The translations under genes and the position numbers were made by a program. The notes beneath the pieces were generated by a model that worked only from the letters and a program-made list of their open reading frames with translations, made no database searches and had not been told where the DNA came from. This document shows, one piece after another, positions 20,082 through 30,759 of a stretch of 64,000 nucleotides of DNA (the first letter of the stretch is position 1; each line of letters begins with the position of its first letter). The DNA is from Wolfiporia cocos (taxonomy: Eukaryota > Basidiomycota > Agaricomycetes > Polyporales > Phaeolaceae): the NCBI GenBank assembly GCA_029448655.1, contig JACCLO010000010.1, positions 1,922,001 through 1,986,000 of the forward strand, given 5' to 3'.

Positions 20082-22041
20082 TGGCGACGGTGGTGGCGGG
20101 GGCCGATGTTCCTGCTGATGTTGAGTCAGCCGTTACTTCTTCCCAGATCGTTCGGGCACAATACGTCTTGCCATCCGCGGGGGGCGCCGAGTATGGCTTC
20201 TTGCCAGAAGCCTGTCCCTTTCCACTACCCGAAGGAGCAGCCGTGGTCTTTCCAGACGCGGCAGCTGCATCCTTCGCCCTTTGTTGTTCGGCCCGCTGAG
20301 CGGCAGGCACAAATGTTCCCGCAGCCTTGTCCGCGGCAAGCTTAGGACACTTGTTGAAATAGTGTCCCGTCTGCTTGCAGTACGTGCAGACGGCGTTGGC
20401 GGTGTCGGCGGGGGCTTTGGCGGGCGCCTTTCCCTTGTCCTTCTTTTTCTCCGACTTCTTTGCAGAAGCGGAGGACGTCTCCTTCTTTTCGGCAGGGGCC
20501 GAGTCCTTCTTGCCGGCCTTCTCGAAGATCGATCCCTTGATCTTGTCTGGATAAGATGTCTGATACATCTCCAGTGCAAAGTCGATGAGGGGCTCGATGT
20601 CGGTCGGGGCCTTGAAGAACGGGGTTTTGCCGAGGACGTTTAAGGTGTCCTTGACCTTTTCGGGGAGTGTTTCGGTGAACTCCCACACCAGGGTTTCGTT
20701 GGCGGTTTCGGAGAGTCGGCCGAGGGTGCGGAACCGTTTGCAGTAATTGAAATAGTTCGATTCGGCGAGTTCCTTGCCCTTGGCACCGTAGTAGCCGCGA
20801 ATTTCCTTCTTCGCAATCTCCTTATCCGTCATCTTGCCGTATTGCACCATTACGGATTTGGTGAAATCCTCCCAGGTGCCGAGAGGTTCACCGTTTCCTG
20901 CCTTCTTGATGAGAGGCGAGAAAAACTTGTATGCGTCCCCTGTGACGCGGAAGAGGGCCGTGGTGATACGGTCATGGTCGTCGTAGACCCTGAGCGTACC
21001 GAAGTACAGGCCCATCTTCTCCACCCATTCCTGCGCAGTCACCTTTCCAGATGACCCAGAGAATTCGGGGGGAGGGGGAATTTTCAGGTTTTGAGGCAGA
21101 CCTGGAATCTGCGGGGCGACGGCTGCTGCAGCAGCGGCTGCAGCTTGTGCGGCTGCAGCGGCCTCGGCTGCACGGGTTCGAGCAGTGTTGGGGGCCGGTG
21201 CGGGTTCTTCCGGGGGCGTGCGGACACCGGGAGGGTTGGGAACGGAGGGGTTCTTTCGACTCCTCCGAAGTTCTTCCTCAACCTTCTCCATGCGCTCGGC
21301 GAACGCATCCTCGAGGTCGTCGAGCCTCGTCCGGTAATCGTCCCGGAGCTGTTTCTCCATTTCGGAAAACTTGGCGGTGTAGTCCTGTCGGAGTTCCTTG
21401 CCAAGGTCCACCAGAGTGGACACAAGCTCGTTGCGGACCAAATTGACCGCTTCGTGTAGCTCGTCTTGGGCCATCTGTTCGATTGCCCTGGATTGCCCAA
21501 CCAGGGAGTCGATTCTACCATGGATACGCTCCAGGCGGGCGGTGACTACATTGCCCAATGTGGTGTTCTGATCGTGGGCGATTGCCGCACTCCGTTGTAC
21601 GGCGGCGTCGATGATGGCTCCGTGGAGCTGTGCGTCTATTTTGCCCCGATCGGCCTCGGGGAGGTAGGTTTCCAGCCCATTTTGTATAATGGTGCTGTTC
21701 ACTTGGACTGGAGCCGTGAACTCCTGCTCCAGGGTCCCTACTTGGCCAATGGGGCGCGTGTAGCAGGCTGACGCATACCCGGGGATTGGTGTTCCTGGGC
21801 GTGTGCCCATTGGGTTGGCGGGTGAATCCCGGGGGATTACCTCGACTTCTTCTTCTTCTTCCTCTTCATTCAGCTGTTCCAGGGTTACCAGGGGTTGAGT
21901 TCCTGACGGCCCGGCTTCCGGGGTTGCTGGGCCTTCTGAGCGGAGGCGCATTGTGCGACAAGTAGCGAGGGGCGCGCTGTTGGAGGAGGTGGAAGACATT
22001 GTGAATCTGTTTATGACGAATGTTAGTTTCCGGTTACTCAT
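20023..22041 (-). CDS. Gag of element B
   Basis: The frame has 672 codons from the upstream ATG. An inner ATG at 21999 (MSSTSS) matches the start of E's gag and may be the real one. It has an acidic stretch near residues 55-70, a long coiled coil (about 165-275), an Ala-rich linker, a capsid-like region (KIPPPPEFSG onward), a Lys/Ala-rich segment and a CCHC knuckle (CTYCKQTGHYFNKC). The first 250 or so residues differ clearly from gag of E while the rest is almost the same. It overlaps pol by 59 nt, with pol in the +1 frame. Confidence 0.85.
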   Translation of the reverse strand: MSNRKLTFVINRFTMSSTSSNSAPLATCRTMRLRSEGPATPEAGPSGTQPLVTLEQLNEEEEEEEVEVIPRDSPANPMGTRPGTPIPGYASACYTRPIGQVGTLEQEFTAPVQVNSTIIQNGLETYLPEADRGKIDAQLHGAIIDAAVQRSAAIAHDQNTTLGNVVTARLERIHGRIDSLVGQSRAIEQMAQDELHEAVNLVRNELVSTLVDLGKELRQDYTAKFSEMEKQLRDDYRTRLDDLEDAFAERMEKVEEELRRSRKNPSVPNPPGVRTPPEEPAPAPNTARTRAAEAAAAAQAAAAAAAAVAPQIPGLPQNLKIPPPPEFSGSSGKVTAQEWVEKMGLYFGTLRVYDDHDRITTALFRVTGDAYKFFSPLIKKAGNGEPLGTWEDFTKSVMVQYGKMTDKEIAKKEIRGYYGAKGKELAESNYFNYCKRFRTLGRLSETANETLVWEFTETLPEKVKDTLNVLGKTPFFKAPTDIEPLIDFALEMYQTSYPDKIKGSIFEKAGKKDSAPAEKKETSSASAKKSEKKKDKGKAPAKAPADTANAVCTYCKQTGHYFNKCPKLAADKAAGTFVPAAQRAEQQRAKDAAAASGKTTAAPSGSGKGQASGKKPYSAPPADGKTYCARTIWEEVTADSTSAGTSAPATTVANVGTISVPLAPTTRLEDVL

Positions 22042-22142
22042 TGTCTTAGATTCTTAAGAAGGGATTTAGTTTGAAAGCTGCAACTTTCGTTATAGATCAC
22101 ACTTGCACTCTATTTCAGAGTTAAAAGATGATAGTATTTCTA

Positions 22143-23066
22143 CTATACAATCGCGAGTATATCCTCTTCTACCGAAGTAGTTGAGGGCCCTGCCACCTTG
22201 TCAGGTGGTGTTACACCGAAGGCAAAAGAGATTTGTAGCGCTACGCATTCTGCTATGATACGAGCCAAGTCCGTACGCCAATCCGAAAAGGAAATGTTGC
22301 CGAGCTGTTTACAGTACTTTTTCATAATTCTCCACTCTTTATTGGTGATCCTCCCCCGTCTCGCTCTATCCTTTACGTTATCCATCAAGTCCTCCAATTC
22401 TACTACCATAGTATGGAAACGAATGTCGTTTTCCATATGGAAGCCTGGGTAATTAGGGGGGTGGTTGGCGAGAGGAGTGAGACGAGTGAGAGTGCCTTCT
22501 AGCATGGGAATAACTTGTTCGCATGCTTGGAGAGGCTTCTTCTTCCCGAAGACGAGGGAAGGGTCGAGAATCTTGTGATTGGCCGAAACGGGGGGTCCGG
22601 CCGCCGGGCTGGAGAGGCAGAGGGCCAGTGAAGAAGCTGCTTGCTTGGCTTTCTTGGCGGCTTGTTTGGCGGCGATTCGCTTATTCAGCTTATCGCGGGC
22701 GAGCTTGAGCTTGTTGAGTTCGCGGAGTTCGATGAGGTTCTCCATGGCGGTAATGGAAGCGGCTAGCTTCTCTTCCTCTGTCCAGATGCGCTTGGCAAGT
22801 GGAACTGGTTTGGGAGGTCGAGGAGCGGGTTTCCCAGCCTCAGCGATGTGCTTTGGCATGTGGACGGGGATCTCCCAAAGATGGAGCTTCCCGGTGTAGT
22901 CTTCCTTTACAGGAAGTGTGTACGTGATGTCCTCTGCCCGAGGAATGTCGGTGGTGTCGATGCGGCTGAGAAGAGACCGCTTCGCCGGCTTAACGTAAGG
23001 GGCAGTAGAGGAGCCATGGGTGCGACGGGTAACGCGGGGCATGATTCTAGAAAGTGCAGCCTTCAT
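22143..23066 (-). CDS. ORF0 of element B: unrecognised 307-aa pre-gag protein
   Basis: I do not recognise this protein. It lies between the long leader and gag on the sense strand. The order seen is a basic N-terminus (about 1-40), a short motif KLHLWEIP near 60-68, a proline-rich stretch (KPAPRPPKP) near 80-90, a charged helical segment starting WTEEEKL (about 93-145), and a mostly helical C-terminal half containing VIPMLE, VELEDL and KKYCKQLGN. It is almost identical to ORF0 of E, and the D copy is a distant homologue with the same landmarks. No zinc finger, membrane segment or catalytic motif is evident. Conservation in position and length argues that it is a real gene. Confidence 0.75.
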   Translation of the reverse strand: MKAALSRIMPRVTRRTHGSSTAPYVKPAKRSLLSRIDTTDIPRAEDITYTLPVKEDYTGKLHLWEIPVHMPKHIAEAGKPAPRPPKPVPLAKRIWTEEEKLAASITAMENLIELRELNKLKLARDKLNKRIAAKQAAKKAKQAASSLALCLSSPAAGPPVSANHKILDPSLVFGKKKPLQACEQVIPMLEGTLTRLTPLANHPPNYPGFHMENDIRFHTMVVELEDLMDNVKDRARRGRITNKEWRIMKKYCKQLGNISFSDWRTDLARIIAECVALQISFAFGVTPPDKVAGPSTTSVEEDILAIV

Positions 23067-24072
23067 GAGAAACGAAGTTTCCCAGTGATACGTCCAAGAA
23101 CAGGAATAGAAGGGATTATGTAAGGTAGGGTAGTGGACTCCTTTTCAGGAGCAAAGAAGGTGTACTACGGGGCATAATTACTCTTATGTTGCGCGCAAAC
23201 CCTGTGCCGAGACGGCGCGGATATTCGCATGACCCTAACGGTCAGAGGCGCCGACTCCAGGGGTAGAGTTGCTGACTGCCAGGCCGGTTCCTGGGTCAGA
23301 TGATTGGGATTCGGATACACAACACCGCCCCGGAGGGACGATGCCGGAAAGTGGCTGGGATTTTACATCCCTTAGCCTGTCCATACTTCAACAATGAGGT
23401 TGCCGTCTGTAGCCACATGGGTGTCACATCAGGGCTAAAAAACCACTGTCGGCCCGAAGACCACGAGACAGCAGCGCTCCACATCCCGAAGGAGTGGGCC
23501 GCGCGCTTCTCTTCCAATGGGGCCCCAAATCCGTTTGACCCATGCTCGCACGCCGAGCTGCCGGAGGACTTATGCTATTGGCTACCGCGAGTGACCTATG
23601 GCAGGGTGATTTTTTACGTCACCCCCCTCACTGCTTTTCCCATAACGGGTTCAAAGCAGGTCCCTTACGCCTGGGAGGCGGCTTTGGAAAATTCCCATGC
23701 CATCATAATGATGACCCTGTGGATAGCGATGGGGTGCTGAACAACGCTTGCCATGGCAGGGGGTTGGGCGCACACAGGCAGACCATCCCCTTTTCTCCAC
23801 AGGCGGGTCTTAACCGCTCACAGTCCAAGCTTGTCAGCGAGGACCGTGTCTCCTTGACCCTGGAGTTCGGGTTAGGTAGGCCTCCTGCCTAAAAAGGCGG
23901 TGTGGCTTTTCCTGGTTGCCAATCCTCTGCCGAGGATGGCGATGTATCCCCCAGATCTCAACTAGCACCCCAAACTCTTTGTCAAGAGTAGGGATGTGCG
24001 CAGCAACGAGTAATAGCCCCTGTAGGATAGAAACCCAGGCCCAAGCGCAAGCGCAAGGGCGGGGGTAGGGGG
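23067..24072 (-). other. Long leader of element B
   Basis: About 1 kb lies between the primer site and ORF0 with no long frame. It is nearly identical to the E leader (50939-51946) and shares blocks with the leaders of H (25001-26040) and relic F (1566-2514), so it is under constraint or of common descent. Plausible roles are RNA packaging or translation control (inference). The ORFs of 70-146 codons on the other strand are shadows. Confidence 0.6.
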
Positions 24073-24083
24073 AGATTTGTTCT
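24073..24083 (-). other. Primer-binding site of B (self-priming type)
   Basis: AGAACAAATCT on the minus strand begins 2 nt after the 5' LTR. It is the exact reverse complement of the LTR 11-mer at 24208-24218. Confidence 0.75.
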
Positions 24084-24085
24084 TA

Positions 24086-24784
24086 TGACACAGACTAGAC
24101 TGTGGGACTCACACTATAACCTTATTGGCGACTTGAAGTAGTTGCTAGAGGTTGGTGAGGAGACTAGTGGGCGCAAGCAGAGATGTTATGTAACTGTGCG
24201 AATGCAGAGAACAAATCTAAGGCTTATCCGCAGTGATAGCCCTACTTATATACATGCTTTGTTTGGTTACCAGTAAGGGAGCCAAACATGAAGACGGTCT
24301 GTGCGCAGACGTAACTAATACAGCTAAGTTGTAAACTACAATAGACCATGTGCGCCGGTAATGGCCGCACCAGTAAGAGCGTTTGTTTGGACCGTAGGTC
24401 CATGTTGTGGAAGTGGCTGTAACTACGTTAGTAAGCCATGCATGTGATTCTTATATTCCGGTATCGGGATATGAGTAATCGTAAGGTCATTGGCATGTGA
24501 TAACGAGTGGGCCGCTTATCCAATTGTACTGACATAGCCTGGTATCGGGATATGAGTAAGGCGCGTGACACCGGAGGTTAGTCCGCTGAGTCATTGACGC
24601 GTACAAGCGTGTTATGTACGTGTTGTTATGACAAGTGGACGTATACCGCGTTGTGTACGTGTTGTTTGGTTGCGTGTACGTGTAGACGGGCGCTTAGCAG
24701 CGTAAATGTCTACAAGGTCGTAGAAATACCAGATAAATAGGTAGAAATACGGGAAAAATAGTGGCATGTCCCAAATCTGTGACA
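24086..24784 (-). repeat. 5' LTR of element B
   Basis: It is 699 bp, the same length as the 3' LTR and nearly identical to it. TATATAA (24252-24246) lies 34 nt upstream of AGATTTGTTCT (24218-24208). Confidence 0.93.
24208..24252 (-). promoter_or_regulatory. TATA box and self-primer of element B
   Basis: TATATAA followed 34 nt later by AGATTTGTTCT, which pairs exactly with the primer site 24073-24083. Confidence 0.7.
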
Positions 24785-24987
24785 GGTAGTACTAGCTAGT
24801 AGCACGTGCCATCCACTAAACATGTATATAAGTAGGGGCTGGACGCCCTTTAACCTTAGTTCTATTATTCTCGGCTTGCGCCGTAGAATAACTCTCACCA
24901 CCCTGCTGCGCTGGTATTGCCTCCTCTCTAAGTCGCCTTATCTCAAGAATATAGGCACTTGGTGAGTCCCACAGGCGTACTGTGTCA
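24785..24987 (+). repeat. Truncated 5' LTR of element H
   Basis: It matches the last 205 bp or so of the 3' LTR (29786-29990) almost exactly. The upstream part was removed at the junction with B. Confidence 0.85.
24825..24869 (+). promoter_or_regulatory. TATA box and self-primer of element H
   Basis: TATATAA at 24825-24831 and AGTTCTATTATT at 24858-24869, spacing 33 nt. The 12-mer pairs exactly with the primer site after the LTR. Confidence 0.7.
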
Positions 24988-24988
24988 T

Positions 24989-25000
24989 AATAATAGAACT
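24989..25000 (+). other. Primer-binding site of element H (self-priming type)
   Basis: AATAATAGAACT starts 1 nt after the LTR end and is the exact reverse complement of 24858-24869 (12 nt). Confidence 0.75.
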
Positions 25001-26040
25001 TCCTACCCCCCCGCCCTTCCTTAACTGGTTGGGCCTGGGGTTTTTCCCCCCACAGGTGTCTGAGATTGCGCCCCTTTCTGCCTCTGCCTTCCTGAAAAGG
25101 TTGGTATGCTAAATGGTTGGGTTCTGGGGGATACTTGCGGCGGGGGTTTGATCCCCCTGCCACCCAGTGGGGCTCTGCCTGCCTAATCAGCGGCGGAGTC
25201 CTGCGAACCCGGACTCCAGGGTAAAGGAGAGGCGCTGGCTTCCTGAAAAGGTCGCTGGCGCCAGCGGTTGAGACCCGCCTGTTGAGAAGAGGGGACAGTC
25301 TGCCTGTGTGCGCCCAACCCCCTGGCATGGCAATCCCTGTTTAGGGACCCATCCCTATCAGCAGGATCCCCATAGGGATATGCGCTTCGGCGTATTCCCT
25401 TAGCAGGGTGTGGGAATCTTCCATCGCCGATCCTCAGGCGTAAGAGGCCCGCTTTGGGTCCCTTGTGGACTAAAGTGGTGAGGTGGCGCGGCTCGCAAGG
25501 CCGCGCCGGCCTAGGTTACAGAGCGATAGCCAGGCGTTAGTCCTTCGGGCAGCTGGTGTGCTCTCCCTGTCAGGTGATATGGGGTCCCTCTGGAAGCATG
25601 CGGCGTAGCCCACCATCTTAGATGTGTGGAGCGCTCGTGAATGCGCGATCTTTGATCGACAGTAGGAGTTGCCCTGTTGGATACCTCAGGGGGCCTAAGA
25701 CGGCAAGCCTTGCCATTGAGGCGTGGTAAGGGCTGCAGTGCAATACTGCGGCCCACTTTCCCGCTCTCCTCCTGTTTAGGGGAAGGGCGGTGTATCTTCT
25801 TCCCAACCATGTGATCCAGCCGATCAAATGCTGGCAATCACCGACCCTACCCCTGGAGCGAGCGCCTCTGTTACAAGCACAAGCAAATATCTCCGCCTCT
25901 TGGCACAGGGTCTGCACATCTATGAAGACACCTGGAGGCTTAATTCCGCGCGGCAACCCTCAAAAGGTTGCCCCTAACCATGCCCCCGTTCTTATTGTGT
26001 TCAATGAATATGACCACTCAGCGATAGTTCGCTGATGACT
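25001..26040 (+). other. Leader of element H, related to the ORF0-element leaders
   Basis: It shares blocks with the leaders of B, E and F, for example gtgggaatcttcca then caggcgtaag at about 25409-25445. ORF0 does not follow. The ORFs on both strands are not supported. Confidence 0.55.
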
Positions 26041-28376
26041 CGCTCTTCTAGGTACCCTGGTATCCCAGTCAATAGTAGATAAATATATGGTTTTAGCGGC
26101 GGCTCCAGTAGATTACTTACTTTGTAAAGTAGCTTAGAAACCGCCCAATAGCATTTGTATTCAACCTTGGACATCCTGCGTCACCGTCTGGTTCCCAGGT
26201 TATCTAGCCTGGTTAAGGTCGCTTATGTACATAAAAAGCAACCTTTCTCATCTTAGGTACACTTAGTTAATCGAACAACGATACTAGTACCTTGCCCGAC
26301 GTAGGAACGTGTACGCTATGGTTAAATATATGCTTATAACTATCATTACTGCGGGAATAACCTATTACCAAGTCGATAAGGATTACCCATAATCCATCGG
26401 CGCCCGTTTGACTTCGGTCTTCGCTCCTGAAAAGGGGATTCGGGTTATTGAGCACTAGTCACGGTCATTTCATTCGTTAAGAACCTTAGAACGGGGGCAC
26501 CCCTTTCGGTAATGGAATTCCTGACAAGGAAATTACCATCCGTTTGGGAAGAGACGTCTGACAAGCGTCTATAAATAATTGGAAGCACTGCCGTTCTCAC
26601 CGGCGTTCCACGTACAAACAGATTGCAATAGATTACTTAATTGAATCTCGCAATCTGGGTTAGAGGAAGGGAAAACAAGGGACACACGCTATTGATACGC
26701 GTTCCCTTGAAGTGTAGTGGAGGTCGTCAAGACTTCCAGAATCACACTTCATTCGGCATCTTCGCACATCGCCGAATTCACACCGGTCCCAAACCGGTCC
26801 CCCCTGAATTGAAATCGACAAATTCGCATGCCAACCGCAAATATTGTCACGAGACTCGCTATCTCATTTACGATTTCACTCCAATTCGACATCTTCTCTG
26901 TGGGGAGAACAACTGAATTTGGAAATTCACACTAGCAATAAAATGCGATCGTCCGCAAAAGGCTTCAAAAGGAAACTCGAGAAGTAACAGATGAGCCCCA
27001 TCTTTTAGGACAATCACTCCGATCTGGCAATCGGATATCATTACAATTGCTTGGTTTACGGAAACCTACGTTGTCGAGACACGTAATAAATAAATCCGGA
27101 TCTGTATCCTACCTCCTGATTAGGAATACATCTCGTCACTACACCGAACAAGAGCCTGAGAAACTCTTCGGTACCGACAAACTAGGGCATGGGAAACCTT
27201 AGTATAAAAATCTGATTGCATATGCAAGCGACCTGGACAAAGCCTTACATGGATATACGACAATAATACCTTAGGCCCACATCCACCCACCCTTATCTGG
27301 GTATAGAGGCGGTTTAACCTCTTTAAAAACCAAAACCAACGGAATAGGTTTGATCGGGAGATCAAACATGGAAGAGGGGGTGAGAACCCTAAATCCGCAT
27401 TCTGGACCTTCAAAAGTCCGCTATCCCACGCTTACAACAGTACTTTACGGTCTTGAAAGCACCAAACGACATGCACTAAGAGGCCTGATTACCCTCATTC
27501 ATGCTCGTACTGTCCTATTCGTATATGGACGACAACCCTGTAATAGGAATATATAGTAGCTATCTATCCAATAGCGAAATATATCCTCCCCCAACGATCA
27601 TCCCAGTTCCCACGCTTACAATGTCATACTTAATCGAACAACGACTTTAACGGCATACAAGCACATTAGAAACTACCGTCATCGCCACCACGTGATTTCA
27701 GCCCTTACGGGATATACCTATACGAGACAACTCCTGACAAGGATGTATGTTCTCACGGTTACCCAATAAGGCCTCACTACGGCAACGACACTACAGTATC
27801 AGGGAATACAATCATAAGCATATGTACATAATGCACAATGATTAGTACCTATACTATGGGGTTTTACACGAGAAGCCTACTCGTTAATAAATAGTGCATA
27901 CAACCACGAAGGCACAGCTTCATTCCGGAACTTACGACTCCGAAGAGATCGCTACATCGAAGCAATCTAACTAGGGGACACAACCCCTGTAACAAATGGG
28001 CATTGACAAATGTCACACGCTTAGTACTTGCGATACTAGGGAGGCGACGCCTCATAAACGTTCATAAGGCGACGCCCTTTAATAACCGTTCAAACCGCAT
28101 AAGTCGTACAAAGTAGGATTACCCCTGTACAAGCAACAAGCCTAAGACACCCGCTAGTCGAATGAAAGGAATCAGCTACTCCATTCACCGATATATACAG
28201 CAATAGACGTCGAAAAAGCACCGCTATGTTACATTCAACGGGTACTACGCATAAGCCACTATAACCGCCCAAGGACTCGAAGAGAAACTAGAAAATCTCC
28301 AGAGTTAACAGAAGAGCCCCTTCTTACAGGTATCCGGCACAATGCTTATCCGAAAATTGTACAACGACACAATGCA
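26041..28376 (+). other. Non-coding internal region of element H
   Basis: About 2.3 kb in which I see no gag, pol, ORF0 or dUTPase motif on either strand. Frames of 60-97 codons exist but none resembles a known protein. Small inverted repeats occur (for example gaggcgacgcctc near 28041) that could form RNA hairpins. Confidence 0.5.
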
Positions 28377-28901
28377 CCCTCTAATACGCTTGGCAAGCTA
28401 TTGGAGCACAGATTACTAGTAGACTTCAAAGGCACTATATGATGAACATTTCCATATCGCCTTCTACTACGAGTAACGTCATAAGCAAAAGCAACAATCC
28501 GACCAAGGTCGCGAAAAGGCACTTGAACACCTTCAGCGATAACAGGAGAGTCCCTCCTTCTAGGATCCGCGTGCACAATGACAATACACTCAAGTAACAA
28601 GACTATCCCTCCCCAACAACGGCATTTGACCTTTCGGTCATCACGCGTTGATAATCGCTAGTAACGGCATTTAGCACTTTGCTATCACGCGTTACAAATC
28701 ACTATAAGGAATAAAATCGCCTTCCATGCTCAGGCTCCATCCACAAGTCCTGAAACTCCCATTTATCCCTGTTCAATTAACAAAATTGAAGCAGCACCAT
28801 AACGGCATTTGACACTTCGTCATCACGCGTTATATCGCTCTTGGGACGTACATAATGAGGAATAGTTTCATCAGGGACGATGAAACCTAAAGCGGGGGTA
28901 A
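28377..28901 (+). other. 3' internal region and polypurine tract of element H
   Basis: This is the inverted counterpart of 14277-14805. It holds the hairpin repeats and ends with AAAGCGGGGGTAA (28889-28901) directly before the LTR. An 84-codon frame on the minus strand (28346-28600) is shared with the other copy but has no recognisable product. Confidence 0.6.
28617..28832. ncRNA. Three covarying hairpin repeats of element H (right copy)
   Basis: The units are at 28617-28650, 28662-28694 and 28800-28832, reverse complements of the left-copy units. For comparison with the left copy I read them on the minus strand. In the unit 28800-28832 the stem is TGAC/GTCA where the left copy has AGAC/GTCT, a base-pair swap that keeps pairing. 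In the unit 28662-28694 the stem TAGC/GCTA is kept and only the loop changes. Confidence 0.45.
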
Positions 28902-29990
28902 TGTCACAGATTTATCTGGGGCTTACAGCATTTTTCCTATGATTATAGCAATTTACCTGGGATTTATACGTCTAACTACAAGTTATCTACGGGTTAACTC
29001 CCATTGCCACTACGACAAGCTCTTAACTGGGCTTATCAGCCACATGACCAGCTTACGTAACACTACGGTACAACCACGTCCAATAGCAACACTACAGCTA
29101 TGTCATCCGGTCTCGCCCTTACAAGCTAGACCGGCCACGTCATAGATCCTAGATCATAATGATAGGCCGAGCGCGGCACGCTCGCATAATATTGTCCACA
29201 TGTACAAACAGTGCCTCGCGGCCTTGTACTATTGGGTCGGCCTTCCCGGCTTCCCACCGCCATAAGATCCCTGATCACAATGGCACCTCAGGCGCGCCAC
29301 GCCTTCGCATAATAATGGCAACACGGCCAAATAGCACTATATTAGCACCAAGGCAATATCGCTATAGGCTCGGCCTTCTCGGCCATCCCACGGACTCGGT
29401 ATTCTCCAAGTCCCGGGCTTCTGCCATCATGGCGTTGCCCAAACACCGGACCTCGCCTCACGGCTAAGTCCAACACATGCCCCGGTAACCATCCGGACCG
29501 GGCTGTAACACATGCCACGGTACTTCCCGTCCAATGGCATAACGACCTCGGCACCTCGCCTTGGTCACCCAACGAAGCACAGCCAATCGCCATTATACCT
29601 CTCGGTATCCGGCAACCGGCTTCCCCTATACCCGGGCTGCGCCCGCGTTATCACAACAATAAAGACATAATCCCTCTCATATGATTGGTTCGGCCATTAG
29701 GGCCTTGCCACGGCCATTCTATGTAGAGTCCATAAAACAGTAGATAAGATAAGCTTCGCCACTTGGCAAAGCCACATAACCCGGAATAGTAGTACTAGCT
29801 AGTAGCACGTGCCATCCACTAAACATGTATATAAGTAGGGGCTGGACGCCCTTTAACCTTAGTTCTATTATTCTTGGCTTGCGCCGTAGAATAACTCTCA
29901 CCACCCTGCTGCGCTGGTATTGCCTCCTCTCTAAGTCACCTTATCTCAAGAATATAGGCACTTGGTGAGTCCCACAGGCGTACTGTGTCA
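28902..29990 (+). repeat. 3' LTR of element H
   Basis: 1,089 bp from tgtcacagatttatc to tactgtgtca. The first base after it already belongs to the middle of element C's gag, so no target duplication can be seen on this side. Confidence 0.85.
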
Positions 29991-30759
29991 CTACGGCACG
30001 AAGGGCAAGGAACTGGCAGAATCGAACTATTTCAATTACTGCGAACGGTTCCGCACCCTCGGCCGACTCTCCGAAACCGCCAACAAGACCCTGGTGTGGG
30101 AGTTCACCGAAACACTCCCCGAAAAGGTCAAGGACACCTTAAACGTCCTTGGCAAGACCCCGTTCTTCAAGGCCCCAACCGACATTGAGCCCCTCATCGA
30201 TTTCGCTCTGGAAATGTACCAAACGTCATATCCGGACAAGATCAAGGGCTCGATCTTCGAGAAGGCCGGCAAGAAGGACTCGGCCCCTGCCGAAAAGAAG
30301 GAGACGTCCTCCGCTTCTGCGAAGAAGTCGGAGAAAAAGAAGGACAAGGGAAAGGCGCCCGCCAAAGCCCCCGCCGACACCGCCAATGCCGTCTGCACCT
30401 ACTGCAAGCAGTCGGGACATTACTTCAACAAATGTCCTAAGCTTGCGGCAGACAAGGCCGCGGGAACATTCGTGCCTGCCGCTCAGCGGGCCGAACAACA
30501 AAGGGCGAAGGATGCAGCTGCCGCGTCTGGCAAGGCCCCGGCTGCTCCTTTGGGTAGTGGAAAGGGACAGGCTTCTGGCAAGAAGCCGTACTCGGCGCCC
30601 CCCGCGGATGGCAAGACGTATCGTGCCCGAACGATCTGGGAAGAAGTCACGGCTGACTCAAGCTCAGCAGGACCCTCGGCCCCCGCCACCACCATCGCCA
30701 ATGTCGGGACCATCTCGGTTCCCCTCGCCCCAACCACACGTCTCGAAGACGTTCTGTGA
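29991..30759 (+). pseudogene. Gag C-terminal half of element C
   Basis: The frame begins within the YYGTKGKEL stretch of the capsid-like region and continues through the Lys-rich segment and CCHC knuckle (CTYCKQSGHYFNKC) to the gag stop. The coiled coil and start are missing. The apparent start at 29962 lies in the neighbouring LTR. It is nearly identical to the matching part of B and E. Confidence 0.85.

Larger units (their letters stand above)
14806..24784 (-). mobile_element. Element B: ORF0-gag-pol-dUTPase chromovirus with a frameshift, no TSD
   Basis: This 9,979-bp element on the minus strand has 699-bp LTRs, a self-primer site, a long leader, ORF0, gag, pol and a C-terminal dUTPase. 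The flanking 5-mers are gaggg (left) and ggtag (right), so there is no target duplication. The left flank is an inverted H 3' region and the right flank is an H 5' LTR in plus orientation. The two ends therefore come from different loci, and B is probably a recombination product. Pol carries a 1-bp deletion shared with C. Confidence 0.9.
24785..29990 (+). mobile_element. Element H: large non-autonomous LTR element without genes
   Basis: In plus orientation it comprises a truncated 5' LTR (24785-24987), a self-primer site, a leader related to those of B, E and F, about 2.3 kb without a recognisable gene, a 3' region with hairpin repeats, a polypurine tract, and a 1,089-bp 3' LTR (28902-29990). 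It keeps the cis signals for replication but no gag or pol motif, and so is LARD-like. It would need proteins from another element. Its left end is cut by element B and its right LTR abuts truncated element C directly. Confidence 0.7.

Noticed and set aside
26641..27556. ORFs of 68-97 codons in the middle of element H
   Set aside because: They are short, lie on both strands and show no gag, pol or ORF0 motifs, as expected by chance in 2.3 kb.
30149..30700. Long Arg-rich extension in front of pol in element C, and similar Arg-rich frames in B (20133-20579) and E (47971-48177)
   Set aside because: It is the +1 reading of the Lys/Ala-rich gag segment (AAG-rich codons give Arg). It is closed by a stop before pol in B and E, so it is not a conserved protein.
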